This document shows positions 60,327 through 64,000 of a stretch of DNA of 64,000 nt, one piece after another. A program made the position numbers and the translations under genes. Within the stretch, counting starts at the first letter, position 1. Each line of letters begins with the position of its first letter. The stretch is from Mycobacterium sp. BK086. GTDB taxonomy: Bacteria; Actinomycetota; Actinomycetes; Mycobacteriales; Mycobacteriaceae. Where the stretch lies: NCBI GenBank assembly GCA_004362315.1, contig SNWL01000009.1, forward strand, positions 310,001 through 374,000, given 5' to 3'. Under the pieces are notes generated by a model. The model was not told the DNA's origin. It saw only the letters and a program-made list of their open reading frames with translations, and searched no databases.

Positions 60327-60989
60327 TTAGCGGCCGCGCTTGCTGCCGCCCGTGCTCGAGGTAGCCGCGGCGGACGACTTCTTGGTGGGACGGACTTTCG
60401 CCGCCGTCGTGCCGTTCTTGGTGTCGGCAGCGCGCTTGGACGTCGCCACCCCACGACCGGCCGGCGCGCTCACGCTGCTGGCGGGTTTGACCGCCCGCAC
60501 CTGCGCCGCGGCCGAGCTGCCGGCGCAGGTCTGGCCGGCGAAACAGACCGGGAATTTCGGCAGCCGCGGGATGTGCAGGGCCCTCAGCCCGGGATTGACG
60601 TTGTCGGCGACGGTGTTCCAGGCGTAGGCGGTCGCGGCGAAAGCCACAACGACGCCGCTGAGGCCGATGGCCGCAAGACCGGGTCCGGCGCCCAGCCCCA
60701 GGCTGTTCAGGTACTCCAGGATCGACGCCGCGAACGCGAGGAAGTCCGGGGTGTCTGCCGCGGTGACGTCGGCGCTGGTCTTATTAGCTGCTGGTCGAAC
60801 GGGAGTCAGGCTGATGTCGGCCGCCGTGACGGCCGTGAGCTGCACCGTCTGGACGTCGACGCGGGGGAGCGCCACGCCCGACACGGGCGGTGGAGCCGTC
60901 ACCAGACCCAGCGTGACAATGCCGGCGCCCGCGAGGGCCACAGCAGCGGTGTGCGGACGAGCAGCCTTGCTCTGGAATCCTCGGTGCAT
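60327..60989 (-). CDS. Exported or membrane protein with basic Lys/Ala/Ser tail
   Basis: A 220-residue protein, not recognised. It begins MHRGFQSKAARP and then a hydrophobic segment (AAVALAGAGIVTLGLVTAPP), which fits a signal sequence. A second hydrophobic stretch is in the middle (GAGPGLAAIGLSGVVVAFAA). The last 60 residues are basic and low complexity (ATSKRAADTKNGTTAAKVRP, TKKSSAAATSSTGGSKRGR). Two Cys lie in FPVCFAGQTCAGS. The ATG at 60989 is five bases from AAAGG; starts at 60992 and 61046 are alternatives. Its tail could bind nucleic acid or the cell wall. Confidence 0.6.
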   Translation of the reverse strand: MHRGFQSKAARPHTAAVALAGAGIVTLGLVTAPPPVSGVALPRVDVQTVQLTAVTAADISLTPVRPAANKTSADVTAADTPDFLAFAASILEYLNSLGLGAGPGLAAIGLSGVVVAFAATAYAWNTVADNVNPGLRALHIPRLPKFPVCFAGQTCAGSSAAAQVRAVKPASSVSAPAGRGVATSKRAADTKNGTTAAKVRPTKKSSAAATSSTGGSKRGR

Positions 60990-61101
60990 CATTGCCTTTG
61001 GGTCGTCAGCCACGTGAACAAGCGCATCGATCATCGCATCCGTCAATACGGGCGAGTTGATTTTTCAAACAAGGACGATCGCGCCCGACCATGAAACAGA
61101 G

Positions 61102-61133
61102 AGAGCCCGTCGAATGCGTGTTCGACGGGCTCT
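61102..61133 (-). terminator. Terminator hairpin after tRNA-Gly
   Basis: Bases 61102-61114 are exactly complementary to 61121-61133 around a 6-base loop. It lies 16 bp past the tRNA-Gly 3' end on the minus strand and is followed there by CTCTGTTTCATGG, moderately T-rich. Confidence 0.7.
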
Positions 61134-61149
61134 GCGCTGGTCCTGGTGG

Positions 61150-61220
61150 AGCGGGCGACGGGAATCGAACCCGCGTAGCTAGTTTGGAAGACTAGGGCTC
61201 TACCATTGAGCTACGCCCGC
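61150..61220 (-). tRNA. tRNA-Gly (anticodon TCC)
   Basis: A 71-nt cloverleaf on the minus strand. The acceptor stem begins GCGGGCG and ends CGCCCGC with discriminator T, the D-arm is in TAGCTCAATGGTAGAGC, the anticodon loop CTTCCAA carries TCC, and the T-arm has GGTTCGATTCC. CCA is not encoded. A strong hairpin terminator follows at 61102-61133. Confidence 0.96.
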
Positions 61221-61354
61221 GTGCTTGCGCGGACCCAAATGTACCGGCGCCGACCTGATCAAATCCAATCGGCCCACCTGAGAGCGCATCGTCGAGGTCG
61301 ATTGCCGCTGAACAGGCATTGGGCCGTAGGATTCGGGCGCGAGAAATACAGCAC

Positions 61355-61428
61355 CGGGGTGTAGCGCAGCTTGGTAGCGCATCCGCTTTGGGAGCGGAAG
61401 GCCGCAGGTTCAAATCCTGTCACCCCGA
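61355..61428 (+). tRNA. tRNA-Pro (anticodon TGG)
   Basis: A 74-nt cloverleaf on the plus strand. CGGGGTG pairs with CACCCCG, the D-arm is TAGCGCAGCTTGGTAGCGC, the anticodon loop TTTGGGA carries TGG, and the T-arm has GGTTCAAATCC, with discriminator A. It lies 54 bp upstream of tig, in the same direction, and may share its transcript. Confidence 0.96.
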
Positions 61429-61481
61429 CACGCCCAACGAACGTCCCACACGAGTAGAAGATCGACCCGAGGAGCACAGCA

Positions 61482-62900
61482 GTGAAGAGCACCGTCGAGA
61501 AGTTGAGCCCGACCCGGGTTCGCATCAACGTGGAGGTGCCCTTCACGGAATTGCAGCCCGACTTCGACAAGGCCTACAAGGAGCTCGCCAAGCAGGTCCG
61601 GCTCCCCGGATTCCGGCCCGGCAAGGCCCCGGCGAAGCTGCTCGAGGCCCGCATCGGCCGCGGCGCGGTGCTGGAGCAGGTCGTCAACGACGCGCTGCCC
61701 GGCCGCTACAGCGAGGCCCTGGTCGCCACCGAGCTGAGCCCGCTGGGCCAGCCCGAGATCGAGGTCACCAAGATCGAGGACGGCGAGGAGCTGGTCTTCA
61801 CCGCCGAGGTCGACGTCCGCCCCGAGATCACGCTGCCCGACTTGAGCGCGCTGAAGATCTCCGTCGATCCCATCGAGATCAACGACGACGAGGTCGAGGC
61901 CGAGCTGGAGTCGCTGCGCGCCCGCTTCGGCACCCTCAAGGGTGTCGAGCGTCCGGCCCAGACCGGTGACTTCGTCTCGATCGACCTGTCGGCCACCGTC
62001 GGCGGCGAAGAGCTGCCCGACGCCGCCACCGAGGGCCTGTCCCACGAGGTCGGTTCCGGCCAGCTCATCGACGGCCTGGACGACGCCATCGTCGGCCTGG
62101 CCGAGGGCGAGTCCAAGGTGTTCACCACCAAGCTGGCCGCCGGCGAGCACGCCGGTGAAGAGGCCGAGGTCACCGTCACCGTCAAGTCGATCAAGGAGCG
62201 CGAGCTTCCCGAGGCCGATGACGAATTCGCCCAGCTGGCAAGCGAATTCGACACCATCGAGGAGCTGCGCGAGAACCTCGTCGACCAGGTGAAGCGGGTC
62301 AAGCGCATCCACCAGGCCGAGAAGATCCGCGACAACGCCCTCGAGCTCCTGCTGGAGACCACCGAGGTGCCGCTGCCCGAGGCGATCGTGCAGGCCCAGG
62401 TCGACCAGACCGTGCACAACGCCATCCACGGCCTCGACCACGACGAGGACAAGTTCGCCGAGCAGCTCGAGGCCGAGGGCAGCTCGCGCGAGAAGTTCGA
62501 CACCGAGACCCGCGAGGCCGCCGAGAAGGCCGTCAAGACCCAGCTCTTGATGGACGCGATCGCCGACGACCTCGACATCCAGGTCGGCCAGAACGACCTC
62601 ACCGAGCGGCTCGTGCTGATGTCGCGGCAGTACGGCATCGAGCCGGCGCAGCTGCTGCAGATCCTGCAGCAGAACAACCAGCTGCCGGCGATGTTCGCCG
62701 ACGTGCGCCGCGGCCTGACCGTAGCCGCGGTGGTCGAGGCGGCCACCGTCACCGACACCGACGGCAACGTCGTCGACACCGCCGAGTTCTTCGGCCCGCC
62801 GGCCGAGCATGAGGATGCCGAGGCGGTTGAAGGCGACACGGACGACACGAGCGACGAGGCCGAAGAGGCCGCTGAGCAGCAGGCCGACAAGGCTGAGTAA
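61482..62900 (+). CDS. tig: Trigger factor
   Basis: A 472-residue ribosome-associated chaperone and peptidyl-prolyl isomerase. The N-terminal ribosome-docking loop is [20 protein letters not shown] (the GFRxGKxP signature). The FKBP-like PPIase domain follows (residues about 160-240, [20 protein letters not shown]), then the helical substrate cradle. An acidic tail of about 40 residues closes it, rich in Glu and Asp, as in actinobacterial homologues. GTG 61482 has GAGGAG upstream. tig directly precedes clpP1 and clpP2 as in most bacteria, linking nascent chain folding to proteolysis. Confidence 0.97.
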   Translation: MKSTVEKLSPTRVRINVEVPFTELQPDFDKAYKELAKQVRLPGFRPGKAPAKLLEARIGRGAVLEQVVNDALPGRYSEALVATELSPLGQPEIEVTKIEDGEELVFTAEVDVRPEITLPDLSALKISVDPIEINDDEVEAELESLRARFGTLKGVERPAQTGDFVSIDLSATVGGEELPDAATEGLSHEVGSGQLIDGLDDAIVGLAEGESKVFTTKLAAGEHAGEEAEVTVTVKSIKERELPEADDEFAQLASEFDTIEELRENLVDQVKRVKRIHQAEKIRDNALELLLETTEVPLPEAIVQAQVDQTVHNAIHGLDHDEDKFAEQLEAEGSSREKFDTETREAAEKAVKTQLLMDAIADDLDIQVGQNDLTERLVLMSRQYGIEPAQLLQILQQNNQLPAMFADVRRGLTVAAVVEAATVTDTDGNVVDTAEFFGPPAEHEDAEAVEGDTDDTSDEAEEAAEQQADKAE

Positions 62901-62913
62901 CGCCGACAGCGAA

Positions 62914-62937
62914 AGCGCACTCTCCTGGGAGTGCGCT
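62914..62937 (+). terminator. Hairpin between tig and clpP1
   Basis: AGCGCACTC (62914-62922) and GAGTGCGCT (62929-62937) form a 9-bp stem, 13 bp past the tig stop. No T tract follows at once, so it may attenuate rather than stop transcription into clpP1. Confidence 0.6.
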
Positions 62938-62996
62938 GCGCGCTGCTTTGGTTAGGGTCGGGTAGAACGAAGTCCGTAGAAAGCAGGTACTAAGTC

Positions 62997-63593
62997 GTGA
63001 CTGAAATGCGGTCGAGCATGCCAGGGCTGAATCTTTCTGACTCGGTGTATGAGCGGTTGCTCGCCGAGCGCATCATCTTCCTCGGTTCGCAGGTCGATGA
63101 CGACATCGCCAACCGGCTGTGCGCGCAGATCCTGCTGCTCGCCGCCGAGGACCCGGCCAAAGACATCTCGCTGTACATCAACTCGCCCGGCGGCTCGATC
63201 AGTGCCGGCATGGCGATCTTCGACACCATGGAGCTGGTGCCGTGCGATGTCGCCACTTATGCCATGGGCATGGCGGCCTCGATGGGTGAATTCCTGCTCG
63301 CCGCGGGCGCCAAGGGCAAGCGCTACGCCCTGCCGCACGCCCGCATCCTGATGCACCAGCCGCTCGGTGGTATCACCGGTGGCGCGGCCGACATCGCGAT
63401 CCAGGCCGAGCAGTTCGCGCTCATCAAGAAGGAAATGTTCCGGCTCAACGCCGAGTTCACCGGCCAGTCGATCGAGCGCATCGAAGCCGACTCCGATCGC
63501 GACCGCTGGTTCACCGCACAGGAAGCGCTCGAGTACGGCTTCGTCGACCACATCATCACCCGCGCCCACTTCAACGGAGTGTCCAATGCCTGA
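62997..63593 (+). CDS. clpP1: ATP-dependent Clp protease proteolytic subunit ClpP1
   Basis: A 198-residue serine peptidase. [20 protein letters not shown] starts the fold, the nucleophile Ser is in [15 protein letters not shown] near residue 98, the catalytic His is in ILMHQPLGG, and the Asp is in the region before [12 protein letters not shown]. In mycobacteria ClpP1 and ClpP2 form one mixed tetradecamer, which is essential and works with ClpX and ClpC1 (known). The GTG at 62997 starts the product and ATG 63006 is an alternative. Its stop overlaps the clpP2 start, so the two subunits are made in step. Confidence 0.97.
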   Translation: MTEMRSSMPGLNLSDSVYERLLAERIIFLGSQVDDDIANRLCAQILLLAAEDPAKDISLYINSPGGSISAGMAIFDTMELVPCDVATYAMGMAASMGEFLLAAGAKGKRYALPHARILMHQPLGGITGGAADIAIQAEQFALIKKEMFRLNAEFTGQSIERIEADSDRDRWFTAQEALEYGFVDHIITRAHFNGVSNA

Positions 63594-64000
63594 TTACACA
63601 GATTCGCGGCTTGCTCCGCAGGCGCGCTACATCCTTCCCTCGTTCGTCGAGCACTCCAGCTGGGGTGTGAAGGAGTCCAACCCGTACAACAAGCTCTTCG
63701 AGGAGCGCATCATCTTCCTCGGCGTGCAGGTGGACGACGCCTCGGCCAACGACATCATGGCCCAGCTGCTGGTGCTGGAGTCGCTGGATCCCGACCGCGA
63801 CATCACCATGTACATCAACTCACCGGGTGGCTCGTTCACCTCGCTGATGGCGATCTACGACACCATGCAGTACGTGCGTGCCGACATCCAGACGGTGTGC
63901 CTCGGGCAGGCCGCCTCGGCCGCCGCGGTGCTGCTGGCCGCAGGTACGCCGGGCAAGCGCCTGGCCCTGCCGAACGCGCGCATCCTCATCCACCAGCCGT
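63586..64000 (+). CDS. clpP2: ClpP2, N-terminal part (3' truncated by window)
   Basis: The second ClpP subunit, cut by the window edge after 138 residues. [20 protein letters not shown] is the long N-terminus that distinguishes ClpP2, followed by [40 protein letters not shown], and the nucleophile Ser in [23 protein letters not shown] with the His is the last visible block. The ATG at 63586 lies 8 bp inside the end of clpP1, giving coupled translation. Confidence 0.97.
   Translation, partial: MPDYTDSRLAPQARYILPSFVEHSSWGVKESNPYNKLFEERIIFLGVQVDDASANDIMAQLLVLESLDPDRDITMYINSPGGSFTSLMAIYDTMQYVRADIQTVCLGQAASAAAVLLAAGTPGKRLALPNARILIHQP

Overview
The window is a high-GC actinobacterial chromosome segment from a member of the Mycobacteriaceae, most likely a non-tuberculous species. 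The evidence is the gene content and order: from about 10.1 kb to the right edge, genes recognisable as counterparts of M. tuberculosis Rv2484c down to Rv2460c appear in the same order (WS/DGAT, HAD-PlsC, PlsB2, a second SSB, an EttA-type ABC-F, the giant NAD-glutamate dehydrogenase, thioesterase, alpha-glucosidase, GlbO, HNH protein, CtaJ-like and DUF5130-like proteins, PepN, Rv2466c-type reductase, RpiB, Nei, LipP, trigger factor, ClpP1, ClpP2). These assignments were made by reading the sequence and from memory; no database search was run. Species-specific genes break the shared order at several points.

Layout. 0-7.1 kb is accessory: the tail of a flavin monooxygenase, a RelE/Phd-type toxin-antitoxin pair beside a tRNA-Arg, a LipQ-like esterase, an SDR, a P450 divergent from a TetR regulator, and a divergent pair of small paralogous membrane proteins around an 18-bp perfect palindrome. 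7.1-9.9 kb is a large PLP-dependent Orn/Lys/Arg-type decarboxylase. 10.1-15.5 kb is a translationally coupled acyltransferase operon for glycerolipid synthesis. 15.6-18.9 kb couples a GAF-EAL c-di-GMP phosphodiesterase to a CopD-CtaG copper/cytochrome-oxidase assembly protein. 18.9-22.4 kb is a TetR regulator and a large secreted propeller protein that share an operator-like palindrome. 22.5-31.3 kb holds ssb, ettA, gdh and three small coupled genes.

31.3-38.9 kb holds carbohydrate, globin, respiratory-accessory, HNH, aminopeptidase and redox genes. 38.9-41.7 kb is a coupled cytosine permease, yeast-type cytosine deaminase and 2-oxoglutarate oxygenase operon. 41.7-47 kb contains rpiB, nei, a Na+/H+ antiporter, a Gly-rich membrane protein and lipP. 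47-57.6 kb is envelope and secreted material: a Tat phosphoesterase, a coupled sedolisin-lipoprotein operon, an amine oxidase, a membrane alpha/beta-hydrolase-like protein without the nucleophile serine, and a secreted protein with a PGRS domain but no PE domain. 57.6-59.6 kb is a Ro60/TROVE protein preceded by two Y-RNA-like genes. The longer one reads as a circularly permuted tRNA mimic whose acceptor stem is capped by a UUCG tetraloop. The right end has two tRNAs, tig, clpP1 and the start of clpP2.

The most notable points are the Ro/Y-RNA locus, the nucleobase operon with an oxygenase, the sedolisin operon, the PE-less PGRS protein, and three palindromic operator candidates placed exactly where a local regulator could use them.
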